DNA of 61,643 bases from Planctomycetota bacterium (lineage in GTDB: Bacteria > Planctomycetota > Phycisphaerae > Tepidisphaerales > Tepidisphaeraceae): the NCBI GenBank assembly GCA_039182125.1, contig JBCDCH010000020.1:1-61643 (forward strand). Direction: 5' to 3'. Of the stretch, positions 32,471 to 40,714 are shown in pieces (within the stretch, counting starts at the first letter, position 1; every line of letters begins with the position of its first letter). The position numbers and the translations under genes are program-made. The notes beneath the pieces were generated by a model. That model had not been told where the DNA came from. It worked only from the letters and a program-made list of their open reading frames with translations, and did no database searches.

Positions 32471-33610
32471 ATGGCAGTCAGCTGGGCGAGTTTCGAGCGG
32501 TACAAGCAGCGGGGTCTAGACGCGCGGCGGGCCGGGCAGTGGGAATCAGCGCGGACGTACTTGCTCGAAGCCAGCCGGGCGATGGTGGAGCTTGCGCGTC
32601 AGTCTGACAGTGACGCGATCGCGGCGGCCCGTCGTGACACTGCGGCGAAGCTGCTCGAACTCGCCAAGGATTGTGCCGACGCCAAGGAATCGGGCCGAAA
32701 GGCGCCCGGCGTGGACCGCGGCAGCGGCAAGCAGGCAGCCAGCGCCGAAGGCGAAGAGGACATCGACGGAGACAAGTTTCTCGTCAAGGAAAAGCCGGGC
32801 ATCACCTTCGCCGACGTCGCCGGGCTCGAAGACGTGAAGGAAGACATCCGGCTCAAGATGCTTTATCCGTTCCAGCATCCTGAGCTCGCCGAGCGGTTCG
32901 GCATCCGCGCCGGCGGGGGCGTGTTGCTGTTCGGGCCGCCGGGCACAGGCAAGACGATGCTCGCCAAGGCAACCGCCGGCGAGTTGGACGCGGCGTTCTT
33001 CAAGGTCAGTCCCGCCGAGGTGCTGAGCAAGTGGGTCGGCGAGGCCGAGCAGAATGTGAAAGCGCTGTTCGACGCAGCCGCCGATGAGCCGCGTGCGGTG
33101 ATCTTCATCGACGAGATCGAAGCGTTGGTTCCCGCTCGACGCGATGACGGCGGGACGAGTGTGATGCAGCGCGTGGTGCCGCAGATACTTCAGGGCATGG
33201 AAGGGTTCGAGAAGAAGGCCGGGCATCCCGTGTTGTTCATGGGGGCGACGAACGTGCCGTGGCAGCTCGACAGCGCGGTGCTGCGGCCCGGGCGGTTTGA
33301 TGAGAAGGTCTACGTGCCGCTGCCCGACGACGCGGCCCGGGTGAAAATGCTGGAGATCTACCTCGGCAACCGCCCGCTTGCCGACGACGTGGACCTGGAT
33401 CGTCTCGCGTCGAAGCTCGCCGGCTACAGCGGGGCTGACATCAAGTACATCGCCGACCGCAGCGCGGTGATTCCGTTCATGCGCAGCGTCGCCAGTGGCG
33501 AGCCGGGGGAGATCACGGCCGAGGTGGTCGAGGAAGTCATCGCCGCGACCCCGCCGTCGGTTCGTCGCGATTCACTGGCCCGTTTCGACGAATGGGCCGC
33601 GGCACACTGA
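32471..33610 (+). CDS. MIT-like + AAA ATPase with Vps4/katanin layout
   Basis: This 379 aa soluble protein has two parts. Residues 5-72 form an MIT-like bundle (YKQRGLDARRAGQWESARTY, then LLEASRAMVELA and LLELAKDCADA), followed by a 35-residue charged linker. Residues 110-345 are an AAA module: Walker A GPPGTGKT (155-162), pore loop SKWVGEAE (186-193), Walker B IFIDEIE, and sensor/Arg-finger region with R272 and R275. After YSGADIKYIADR and a PFMR segment comes TPPSV and a final helix. KWxGE and the TPPSV tail are hallmarks of the meiotic clade (Vps4, katanin, spastin). There is no membrane helix or protease domain, so it is not FtsH. It may pull apart a filament or protein complex. Confidence 0.82.
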   Translation: MAVSWASFERYKQRGLDARRAGQWESARTYLLEASRAMVELARQSDSDAIAAARRDTAAKLLELAKDCADAKESGRKAPGVDRGSGKQAASAEGEEDIDGDKFLVKEKPGITFADVAGLEDVKEDIRLKMLYPFQHPELAERFGIRAGGGVLLFGPPGTGKTMLAKATAGELDAAFFKVSPAEVLSKWVGEAEQNVKALFDAAADEPRAVIFIDEIEALVPARRDDGGTSVMQRVVPQILQGMEGFEKKAGHPVLFMGATNVPWQLDSAVLRPGRFDEKVYVPLPDDAARVKMLEIYLGNRPLADDVDLDRLASKLAGYSGADIKYIADRSAVIPFMRSVASGEPGEITAEVVEEVIAATPPSVRRDSLARFDEWAAAH

Positions 33611-33616
33611 CTTTGG

Positions 33617-33622
33617 TATATT
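33617..33622 (+). promoter_or_regulatory. Extended -10 TGGTATATT for leaderless propeller glycosidase gene
   Basis: TATATT, preceded by TGG, ends 7 bases before the ATG at 33630. It is the closest match to the -10 consensus in the window. Confidence 0.55.
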
Positions 33623-33629
33623 GAGCGGC

Positions 33630-34652
33630 ATGACTTTTGTCTTTATCGCACTCTTGTCCTTTGCCATGCAGAGCACCGCACCCGCGACGAACCCTGGCAC
33701 CGCTCGCGTGGCGGACAAGCCGTTGTTCGAGGATCCGGTTTTCGATGGGGCCGCCGATCCTTCGATCATCTGGAATCGCGAGACCGAGACGTGGTTCATG
33801 TTCTACACCAATCGTCGGGCAAACATGGAGGAACCGGACGGTGTCGAATGGGTGCATGGCACGCGCATCGGGATCGCCGAATCGGCCGACGGTGGCGCGA
33901 CGTGGGAGTACGTCGGCGAGGCCAACATTGATCTTGCAGACGGCGGCCCACAGACGCACTGGGCGCCTGCGGTCGTTCACCGCCAAGGCCGCTACCACAT
34001 GTTTCTCACGCACGTTCCGGGCATTTTCACGAATTGGAAGCATTCCCGTTCGATCGTGCATCTGACGAGCGAGAACTTGCGCGACTGGACGTTCCACTCG
34101 ACGCTCGACCTCGACTCGACACGCGTGATCGATGCGGGCGTGTTTCCCCTGGCTGATGGGACGTGGCGGCTGTGGTACAAGGACGAAATGCAAAAGGCGG
34201 CGACGTTCTACGCCGACAGCCGCGACCTCGAAACTTGGCAAGTGGTTGGGCGGGCCACCGAGGGCCCGCCTTCGGAAGCGCCGGTCGTGTTCCGATGGAA
34301 GGACCGGTACTGGCTGATTGTGGATGAGTGGTCCGGACTTGGTGTTTATCACAGCGATGACGCAGCCACGTGGACGCGCCAGGAAGGGCCGCGCCTTCTG
34401 AGCCAGCCCGGGACCGGGCCACAGGACAAGGTCAAAGGCAGCCACCCCGATGTCTTGGTCAGCGATGATCGTGCCTACCTTTTCTATTTCACGCACCCCG
34501 GTCGACGCGGCGGCGTCGGTTTCGTCAGCCCCGCCCAGCGCCGCAGCGTCATGCATGTCACTGAGCTAAGCCTCGAAGACGGACGTTTGACGACCGACCG
34601 AAACGCACCGACTTACATCGATCTGAAACCGGGCGAATCACCCGGCCGCTGA
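33630..34652 (+). CDS. Secreted five-bladed beta-propeller glycoside hydrolase-like protein (GH43/GH32 superfamily)
   Basis: This 340 aa protein has a signal peptide (FVFIALLSFAMQSTAPA) and repeated propeller blades: AADPSIIWNRETETWFMFYT, HWAPAVVHRQGRYHMFLTH, VIDAGVFPLADGTWRLWYKD and EAPVVFRWKDRYWLIVDEW. The first-blade Asp (ADPSI) and the Glu in the fourth blade (SEAPV) sit where GH43/GH32 enzymes have their nucleophile or base and acid. It would cut a plant- or algal-type polysaccharide outside the cell, but could also be a non-catalytic propeller. The ATG is fixed by the -10 box and the signal peptide. Confidence 0.78.
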   Translation: MTFVFIALLSFAMQSTAPATNPGTARVADKPLFEDPVFDGAADPSIIWNRETETWFMFYTNRRANMEEPDGVEWVHGTRIGIAESADGGATWEYVGEANIDLADGGPQTHWAPAVVHRQGRYHMFLTHVPGIFTNWKHSRSIVHLTSENLRDWTFHSTLDLDSTRVIDAGVFPLADGTWRLWYKDEMQKAATFYADSRDLETWQVVGRATEGPPSEAPVVFRWKDRYWLIVDEWSGLGVYHSDDAATWTRQEGPRLLSQPGTGPQDKVKGSHPDVLVSDDRAYLFYFTHPGRRGGVGFVSPAQRRSVMHVTELSLEDGRLTTDRNAPTYIDLKPGESPGR

Positions 34653-34699
34653 TGTTTGGAGCACCTTGCAGCCCGACAGACGTCGGCCGAGTTGGTCCG

Positions 34700-34705
34700 T
34701 AAGGT
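34700..34705 (+). promoter_or_regulatory. -10 element TAAGGT for recQ
   Basis: TAAGGT ends 8 bases before the ATG at 34714. Confidence 0.4.
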
Positions 34706-34713
34706 AACGGTGC

Positions 34714-36594
34714 ATGACGGATCTCGATGCGGTACTGAAGGAGCAGTTCGGCCTGGAAGAGTTCCGGCCGGGCCAGCGCAAGGTCATCGAGGCGACGATT
34801 GCGGGGCGGGACGTGCTGTGCGTCATGCCGACCGGAGCGGGGAAGTCACTCTGCTATCAGTTGCCGGCGTTGGTCAAGGGTGGGCTGACGCTCGTGGTTT
34901 CGCCGTTGGTTTCCCTGATGGCGGATCAGGTGCGGCAGTTGGAAGAACGCGGGCAAAACGCGCTGCTGTTCAACTCGACGCTTACCGCTGGTGAGCGACG
35001 TGACGTGATCAGCCGGATTCGTGACGGCTTCGAGGGCCTGCTCTATGTCGCGCCCGAACGGTTTAACGACGACAACTTCGTCGACCTGCTCGCCGGTTGC
35101 GACCTCCGACTTTTCGCCGTGGATGAGGCGCACTGCATCAGCCAGTGGGGTCACGACTTTCGGCCCGAGTACCAGCAGCTCGGCCCGGTCGTGGATCGGC
35201 TGGGTCGTCCGACGTGCATCGCGCTCACGGCCACCGCCACCGCCGATGTCCGCAACGACATCCGCAACTCGCTCGGCCTCGACGATCCGCTCGTGCAGGT
35301 CTCCGGCTTCGACCGCACCAACCTCGGCTACCACACCGTCACCGCACAGAAGGTCGCCGAGAAACAGACGCTGCTCATGCGGCTCGTGCGGGAGCAGAAA
35401 GGCAGCGGCATCGTCTACTGCTCGACACGCAAGAACGTCGACGAGGTCACGTCGCTGCTGGCCGGGACGTGTCCGGGGCGGACGGTCGTCGCCTACCACG
35501 CCGGCATGGACGATGCCGCGCGTAAGTCGAATCAGGAGACGTTCATGGACTCCCCGGACGCGGTCGCGGTGGCGACCAACGCGTTCGGCATGGGCATCAA
35601 CAAGCCGGACATCCGGTTCGTCATTCACTACAACCTGCCCGGCACGTTGGAGGCGTACTACCAGGAAGCCGGCCGGGCCGGCCGCGATGGTCGGGCGGCA
35701 GTTTGCACACTGCTTTACAGCTTCGCCGACAAACGCACGCAGGACTTTTTCATCAGCAAGATCGGCGACCGCGGCGAGGTTGAGCCCGAACGCATCGCCG
35801 AACTGCAGGAGCGTGCGAACGCCAAGCTCGAGAGCGTCATCCGCTTCGCACGCCAACGTCGCTGTCGCCGGCAGATGATCCTTGATTACTTCGGCGACGA
35901 CGCGGAGATCGAGTGCCACAACTGCGACGTCTGCGGCGGCGGGGCACCGGTGGCCGAGGACGTCGTGGAAGTGCCCGAGCACGTTACGCTTGCGATCCGT
36001 CAAATGCTCAGCGCCATCGCACGGCTGCACCGTCGGTTCGGACTCGGCAGCGTCGCGGAAGTGCTCGCCGGTAGCGAGAACGAGAAGATGCGCCGCTGGG
36101 GCTTGAATGAACTGCCGACCTTCGGGCTCATGCGGGATCGGCAGATCAAGCAGATCATCGCGATGCTGCATCGGGTGATGGAGTCCGGGCTCGCCCGGCA
36201 GGTGGACCCGGAGAACGCGCGGCGGCCGGTGGTTGAGCTGAGCAACGCCGGGCTCGCGGTGATGAAGGGCCAGACGCCGCCGCCGGTGTCGTTGGCGGAT
36301 CTGATCCCGCGTCAGCGAAAGCTCGCGGTCGCCCCAGTTCGGCGGTCGGTCGAGAACGAGTTCGATGTCGACTACACGCCCGAAGCGCGGGAGCGGTTCG
36401 AACGGCTGCGCGAGATGCGAACACGCCTGGCGTCGGAGGCGGCGGTGCCGCCTTACGTCATCGCCAGCAACCGAACGCTCGAGGCCATCGCGACCGCCGA
36501 GCCGACCACGCCCGAGGAGTTGGAGTCCGTCCCTGGCATGGGCCCGAAGAAAGTCGCCCAGTACGGCGATGCGATTCTCGACGCGTTGGGCTGA
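34714..36594 (+). CDS. recQ: ATP-dependent DNA helicase RecQ
   Basis: This 626 aa helicase unwinds forked and recombining DNA. Motif I is MPTGAGKSLCYQLPAL, motif II is DEAHCISQWGHDFRPEY, and motif III is ALTATATADV. Later motifs read VATNAFGMGINKPDIRFVIH and YYQEAGRAGRDG. The RecQ-C zinc site is present as CRRQMILDYFG plus CHNCDVC. The winged helix follows, and the last 80 residues form an HRDC domain ending GMGPKKVAQYGDAILDAL. Length is typical for bacterial RecQ. The stop abuts the convergent DUF192 gene. Confidence 0.97.
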   Translation: MTDLDAVLKEQFGLEEFRPGQRKVIEATIAGRDVLCVMPTGAGKSLCYQLPALVKGGLTLVVSPLVSLMADQVRQLEERGQNALLFNSTLTAGERRDVISRIRDGFEGLLYVAPERFNDDNFVDLLAGCDLRLFAVDEAHCISQWGHDFRPEYQQLGPVVDRLGRPTCIALTATATADVRNDIRNSLGLDDPLVQVSGFDRTNLGYHTVTAQKVAEKQTLLMRLVREQKGSGIVYCSTRKNVDEVTSLLAGTCPGRTVVAYHAGMDDAARKSNQETFMDSPDAVAVATNAFGMGINKPDIRFVIHYNLPGTLEAYYQEAGRAGRDGRAAVCTLLYSFADKRTQDFFISKIGDRGEVEPERIAELQERANAKLESVIRFARQRRCRRQMILDYFGDDAEIECHNCDVCGGGAPVAEDVVEVPEHVTLAIRQMLSAIARLHRRFGLGSVAEVLAGSENEKMRRWGLNELPTFGLMRDRQIKQIIAMLHRVMESGLARQVDPENARRPVVELSNAGLAVMKGQTPPPVSLADLIPRQRKLAVAPVRRSVENEFDVDYTPEARERFERLREMRTRLASEAAVPPYVIASNRTLEAIATAEPTTPEELESVPGMGPKKVAQYGDAILDALG

Positions 36595-37098
36595 TCACTC
36601 GGCAGTGTCCGGGCGAACTTCAGCGGGCATGAGCAGCACGTCACCGACCTTGATTCCCGCTTCGCCGGCCATACCCGCGTTGAGTTCGATCACCCACTGA
36701 CAACGCCCGTCGCTATCGGTCAGGTCTCGAGAGAGTGGCGTCATCTGAGCGATTTTGGTCACCGTGCCGGTCGCATCGACGAAGATAATGTCCAACGGGA
36801 TCAACGTGTCTTCCATCCAGAAGCTGAGTTGGCCCGGCTTGGGGAAAACGAAGATCATGCCGTCCTTCTTGCCCATCTCCGTCACATGCATGAGGCCGAT
36901 CTCGCGCTCGGTCGGATCGTTGGCGATCTGCAAGTTGAACCGCAGGTTGCCGAGCCGCATCTGGGTCGTCGGCAGGTCTTGCGGTTCACCGGCGGGGGCG
37001 CGGGTCTCGGGTTCCGCCGCGACCGTCTCGACCGCCGGTGCCTGATCACAGGCGACGGACAACGCGAGCAACAGCGCGGGAATGGTGAGCCACTTCAT
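36595..37098 (-). CDS. DUF192 lipoprotein
   Basis: This 167 aa protein has a signal peptide with a lipobox-like LALSVAC (Cys17) and a Pro/Glu-rich linker. A DUF192 domain follows: NDPTEREIGLMHVTEM, DGMIFVFPKPGQLSFWM and TLIPLDIIFVDATGTV. DUF192 proteins are small beta folds of unsure role, often exported. The ATG overlaps the stop of the small membrane protein by 4 bases, so the two are coupled. Confidence 0.85.
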   Translation of the reverse strand: MKWLTIPALLLALSVACDQAPAVETVAAEPETRAPAGEPQDLPTTQMRLGNLRFNLQIANDPTEREIGLMHVTEMGKKDGMIFVFPKPGQLSFWMEDTLIPLDIIFVDATGTVTKIAQMTPLSRDLTDSDGRCQWVIELNAGMAGEAGIKVGDVLLMPAEVRPDTAE

Positions 37099-37463
37099 GG
37101 TGCTTGGTCCGGGGTCTGGTGGGGCGTTTGCGCGAGGCGCTTGCGTTGGCTGTCGCGCAGCTTTTGGGTGAGCCGGATGTCGATCAGTGCGAGGATCATC
37201 AGGGTCATCAGCAGAATAAAGACCGCTGCAAGCGCGATCAGCATGGTCCATCGGCTCTTGCTGTTGTACCCGAAATCAATGGCGAAGATGCTCGCACTGA
37301 TGAGGATCATCGTGATCCCGCCCGCTTGTCGAAGGCGAACACGCAAGCGGTTGGTGCGGGCGTCCTCGAACTCGGCGAGCCGGCTCGCGGCGGGGCTGAC
37401 AAACACGTAGTACCCGCCGATCGTGGCGAGCAGCACCGCGAAAATGCCGGGAATCATGGACAC
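37095..37463 (-). CDS. Small two-to-three-helix membrane protein
   Basis: This 122 aa protein has one helix at the N-terminus, a charged middle (SRLAEFEDARTNRLRVRLRQ), then two helices (GGITMILISASIFAIDFGY and MLIALAAVFILLMTLMILAL). A basic tail follows. No family was recognised. The GTG at 37463 is chosen because TAACAT on the minus strand (37471-37476) ends 7 bases before it; an ATG two codons later is the alternative. It is coupled to the DUF192 gene. Confidence 0.65.
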   Translation of the reverse strand: MSMIPGIFAVLLATIGGYYVFVSPAASRLAEFEDARTNRLRVRLRQAGGITMILISASIFAIDFGYNSKSRWTMLIALAAVFILLMTLMILALIDIRLTQKLRDSQRKRLAQTPHQTPDQAP

Positions 37464-37470
37464 CGGCCCG

Positions 37471-37476
37471 ATGTTA
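37471..37476 (-). promoter_or_regulatory. -10 element TAACAT inside the end of maf
   Basis: On the minus strand TAACAT overlaps the maf stop codon (37474-37476) and ends 7 bases before the GTG at 37463. Confidence 0.4.
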
Positions 37477-38049
37477 CGGTCCGACCGGTGTGACGCCGAG
37501 TTGCTCCAGGAGCATTTGCGTTTTGTTCATGGGCAAGCCCATCACCGTATCGCGTCGGCCGTCCAGGTCGGTGACGAACGGATCATCGTTCTGAATGCCG
37601 TACGCGCCGGCCTTTCCATCCCAGGCGTCGCTGTCGAGGTAGCGTTCGAGTTCCTCGTCGGAGAGCGGGCGCATGGTGACGCGGGCGACGTCGACGGAGG
37701 TTTCGAGCCGGTCGCCGAAGCCGACGGCGACGCCGGTAGCGACCAGGTGTGGCGGGCCGGTGAGTTTGCGGATGATCCGGGCGGCATCGGCGCGGTCGGT
37801 CGGTTTGCCAAGAAGCGTTCCGTCCGCTGCGGCCACGGTCGTGTCGGCACCAATGACGACGGCCTCCGGGAAGTGTGCGGAGATCGCCGCACACTTCTCA
37901 CGGGCCAGCACCTGTGCCAACTGTTCGGCCCCGTCCGCCTGGAAGGACGCCTCATCGAGGTCGGCCGGGACGACATCGAAGTTGTAGCCGGCGTTGGTCA
38001 GGAACTGACGGCGACGCGGCGATGCGCTGGCAAGGATCAATCTCGGCAT
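37474..38049 (-). CDS. maf: Maf-family nucleoside triphosphate pyrophosphatase
   Basis: This 191 aa cytosolic house-cleaning enzyme hydrolyses non-canonical or modified NTPs such as dTTP/UTP or m7GTP. The N-terminal phosphate loop is LILASASPRRRQFLTNAGY. The catalytic Asp-Thr lies in VIGADTTVAA, and KAGAYGIQ matches the conserved KAGAYGIQG of the family. Length is normal. Which Maf subfamily it belongs to was not decided. It sits in a minus-strand group of small envelope genes. Confidence 0.95.
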   Translation of the reverse strand: MPRLILASASPRRRQFLTNAGYNFDVVPADLDEASFQADGAEQLAQVLAREKCAAISAHFPEAVVIGADTTVAAADGTLLGKPTDRADAARIIRKLTGPPHLVATGVAVGFGDRLETSVDVARVTMRPLSDEELERYLDSDAWDGKAGAYGIQNDDPFVTDLDGRRDTVMGLPMNKTQMLLEQLGVTPVGP

Positions 38050-38069
38050 CGGTGCGTGTCCGCTCGTAC

Positions 38070-38528
38070 TTACGTGCTGGGGCCGTCGACGGGACGCAAC
38101 TCAACGGCGGTACCCTCGGGGAAACGGACGACGAAGTCGCCGGGCGCGATCGGCCGGTTCGAGTCGAGCACCTCGAAGAAAGTCTGTCCGCCGGCTCCGT
38201 TGAACGCCTTGACCAGCCCGACCTGTTGCTCGTTGCCGTCGATGATGAGGGCGAGGGCGCCGTTGGGGATGCCGGTGATCTCGGCGGCGATGAAGACGCC
38301 GCCGTCGATCGTTTTGACCTCGGTGATGGCCCCGACCTTCGCCCCGGACACGTCGCGGCCGTAGACCGCCTGGAGTTGCGTGGCACGGTCGATCGCTGAG
38401 GCCCGCATTTCGGTCGGCATCTCCGTGGAGACCGGCGGTTCGGCTTTGGGTTTGCAGCCGACAACGGCCACGGACAGGACAGCGGCGGTCAGGACAACGG
38501 GGCCGGCGGCAACCAAAGAGCTTCGCAT
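38070..38528 (-). CDS. Small lipoprotein of unknown function
   Basis: This 152 aa protein has a hydrophobic N-terminus with the lipobox VAVVGC (Cys25). A beta-rich domain follows with repeated short strands (DVSGAKVGAITEVKTIDGG, IPNGALALIIDGNEQQVGLV and PGDFVVRFPEGTAVELRPV), perhaps an OB-like or FlgA/SAF-like fold. The ATG giving the signal peptide was chosen over a GTG-type start 36 bases upstream. It lies 20 bases before maf on the same strand. The function is unknown. Confidence 0.68.
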   Translation of the reverse strand: MRSSLVAAGPVVLTAAVLSVAVVGCKPKAEPPVSTEMPTEMRASAIDRATQLQAVYGRDVSGAKVGAITEVKTIDGGVFIAAEITGIPNGALALIIDGNEQQVGLVKAFNGAGGQTFFEVLDSNRPIAPGDFVVRFPEGTAVELRPVDGPST

Positions 38529-38782
38529 CCCGCTAGTAGACACCGAACCGCCCCCGCTTGGCAAGTACCAACGCGCCGCACGGCAACGGGCCGTTCATCA
38601 CGAGACATGCGGCAAAAAATGTCCATTCCCTGCGGTGATACGCCGCATGCGGCGAATTGGTCTGACGACTTTGCACCTTGCGCGACGATCCGAACAATGG
38701 GACGGGGAGCCGACAGCGTGTCGACATCATCGTTTCCGGGACCAGGTCCCATCGAGGTTGCAATTAAGGGCAGGACAGAACC
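38529..38782. promoter_or_regulatory. Control region between lipoprotein gene and pckG, with two perfect palindromes
   Basis: This 254-base stretch is the longest without a gene. It contains the 14-base palindrome cgccgcatgcggcg (38641-38654) and gggacc-a-ggtccc (38738-38750), both possible operator sites. The pckG ATG follows GGGCAGGA-type purines, so this gene has a leader and a ribosome binding site, unlike many others here. No RNA gene was recognised. Confidence 0.4.
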
Positions 38783-40612
38783 ATGACGCAGATGACGAAC
38801 GATCCGGCAGTCGAAGACCACTTGGCGGATTGCCCGACCGACAACCCGCATGTGTTGGCGTTCCTTCGGAGCGCGGTCAGCAAGTGCCGACCCGACAAGG
38901 TTCATTTCTGCGACGGCACGGAGTCCGAGCGTGATGCGCTCTACGAGAAGGGGATCGAAGAAGGCATTTTCATTCGGCTGAATCAGGAGAAGCTCCCCGG
39001 TTGTTACTTGCATCGTTCGGACCCAAGCGATGTGGCCCGGGTCGAGAAGCTCACGTTCATCTGCACGCCCAGCGAGGACGACGCCGGCCCGACCAACAAC
39101 TGGTGGCAGGATCGTGAGGCCTACGCGAAGCTCAACGAGGAGTTCGAGGGCAGCTTCGAGGGCCGGACGATGTACGTCATCCCGTTTATCATGGGGCCGC
39201 CCGGTTCGCCGCTGGCCAAAGTCGGCGTGCAGATCACCGACAGCATCTACGTCGTGCAATCAATGGGCATCATGACACGCATGGGCCTTCTGGCGTGGAA
39301 GCAGCTCGGACAGTCCGACGAGTTCACCCGTTGCTGGCACAACACCGGCGAACTCGATCCGAACGATCGCTACATCGCCCACTTCCCTTACGACAACGTG
39401 ATCATGTCGTACGGCTCCGGTTACGGCGGTAATGCGCTGCTCGGCAAGAAATGCCTCGCGCTGCGTATCGCCAGCTTCCTCGGCAAGCAACAAGGCTGGA
39501 TGGCGGAGCACATGCTCATTCTCGGGGTCACCGATCCCAATGGCGAAAAGACGTACGTCACCGGTGCGTTCCCCAGTGCCTGCGGTAAGACCAACTTCGC
39601 GATGTTACAGCCGCCCCAGAAGTACGTCGATGAGGGCTGGAAGGTCACCACGGTCGGCGACGATATTGCGTGGATGTGGGCGGATCAGGTCACTTGCAAG
39701 ATGCGGGCGATCAACCCCGAGAACGGTTACTTCGGGGTGTTGCCGGGTACGAACTACGAGTCCAATGCCAGCGCGATGGAGTCGATGAGCCGGGACACGA
39801 TCTACACGAACGTCGCCATGACCGAGGATGGCGATGTGTGGTGGGAAGGTAAGACCAAAGAGCCGCCGTCGGGCAAGATCATCAACTGGCTCGGTAATGA
39901 ATGGACGCCCGACTCTGATGAAAAGGCAGCCCATCCCAACAGCCGATTTACCGCGCCGATGCGTAACAACCCGGTCCTCGATGAAGCCGCCGACGACCCG
40001 GCGGGTGTGCCGGTGAGTGCGATCATTTTCGGTGGCCGACGCTCCAACACAATCCCGCTTGTGTTCCAGTCATTCAACTGGATCCACGGCGTTTATGTCG
40101 GTGCGACACTTGGGTCCGAGGGGACGGCCGCCGCCGAAGGCAAAATCGGCAGCGTCCGCCGTGATCCGATGGCGATGCTTCCGTTCATCGGCTACAACGT
40201 TCGCGACTACCTGATCCACTGGTTCCGCATGCGTAAGGAGATGACCGATTGTCCGCGTATCTTCCACGTAAACTGGTTCCGAAGGGACCCCGAGACGGGT
40301 AAGTTTCTCTGGCCAGGGTTCGGAGAAAACATGCGTGTTCTGAAGTGGATCATCGCCCGCTGCCACGGCGGTGCAGGTGCGATTGAGACGCCGCTTGGCT
40401 GGATGCCCCGGCCCATGGACATCGACCTGGAAGGTCTCCGGGACGTCGACGGCAGTGACTTCGATGCCAAGGACTTTCAGGCCCTCGAACGTGTCGATGG
40501 CGATGCGTTCAAGCAGGAGATGCTCAGCCAGGAAGAGTTGCTTTTGCGGCTCGCCGGTGATCTGCCCAAGGAAATGGTTTTCCAACGGGAGTTGCTCATC
40601 AGCCGCCTTTAA
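38783..40612 (+). CDS. pckG: GTP-dependent phosphoenolpyruvate carboxykinase
   Basis: This 609 aa enzyme interconverts oxaloacetate and phosphoenolpyruvate with GTP/GDP. The kinase P-loop is FPSACGKTNFAM (about residue 260), with VGDDIAWMW as a second metal site. GGRRSNTIPLVFQSFNWIHG and VHVNWFRRDPETGKFLWPGF-like segments are typical of the GTP class. Length is normal (about 600-620). It is followed by a dicarboxylate-type transporter, which fits C4-acid metabolism. Two palindromes upstream suggest regulation. Confidence 0.97.
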   Translation: MTQMTNDPAVEDHLADCPTDNPHVLAFLRSAVSKCRPDKVHFCDGTESERDALYEKGIEEGIFIRLNQEKLPGCYLHRSDPSDVARVEKLTFICTPSEDDAGPTNNWWQDREAYAKLNEEFEGSFEGRTMYVIPFIMGPPGSPLAKVGVQITDSIYVVQSMGIMTRMGLLAWKQLGQSDEFTRCWHNTGELDPNDRYIAHFPYDNVIMSYGSGYGGNALLGKKCLALRIASFLGKQQGWMAEHMLILGVTDPNGEKTYVTGAFPSACGKTNFAMLQPPQKYVDEGWKVTTVGDDIAWMWADQVTCKMRAINPENGYFGVLPGTNYESNASAMESMSRDTIYTNVAMTEDGDVWWEGKTKEPPSGKIINWLGNEWTPDSDEKAAHPNSRFTAPMRNNPVLDEAADDPAGVPVSAIIFGGRRSNTIPLVFQSFNWIHGVYVGATLGSEGTAAAEGKIGSVRRDPMAMLPFIGYNVRDYLIHWFRMRKEMTDCPRIFHVNWFRRDPETGKFLWPGFGENMRVLKWIIARCHGGAGAIETPLGWMPRPMDIDLEGLRDVDGSDFDAKDFQALERVDGDAFKQEMLSQEELLLRLAGDLPKEMVFQRELLISRL

Positions 40613-40714
40613 GTCAGGTGACGCCGGACGTGGAGGCGTTCGCTGCCGACACCTGTTTTACCCATTCGCGGAGGCTTCAAACTCACCCGCGCGACACGCG
40701 CATCGAGGTGTGGC

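Noticed and set aside
32471-33610. AAA protein as an FtsH protease
   Set aside because: It has no membrane helix and no zinc-protease HExxH motif, and ends soon after the AAA lid.
34846-36171. 441-codon minus-strand frame
   Set aside because: Shadow of recQ; composition typical of antisense frames.
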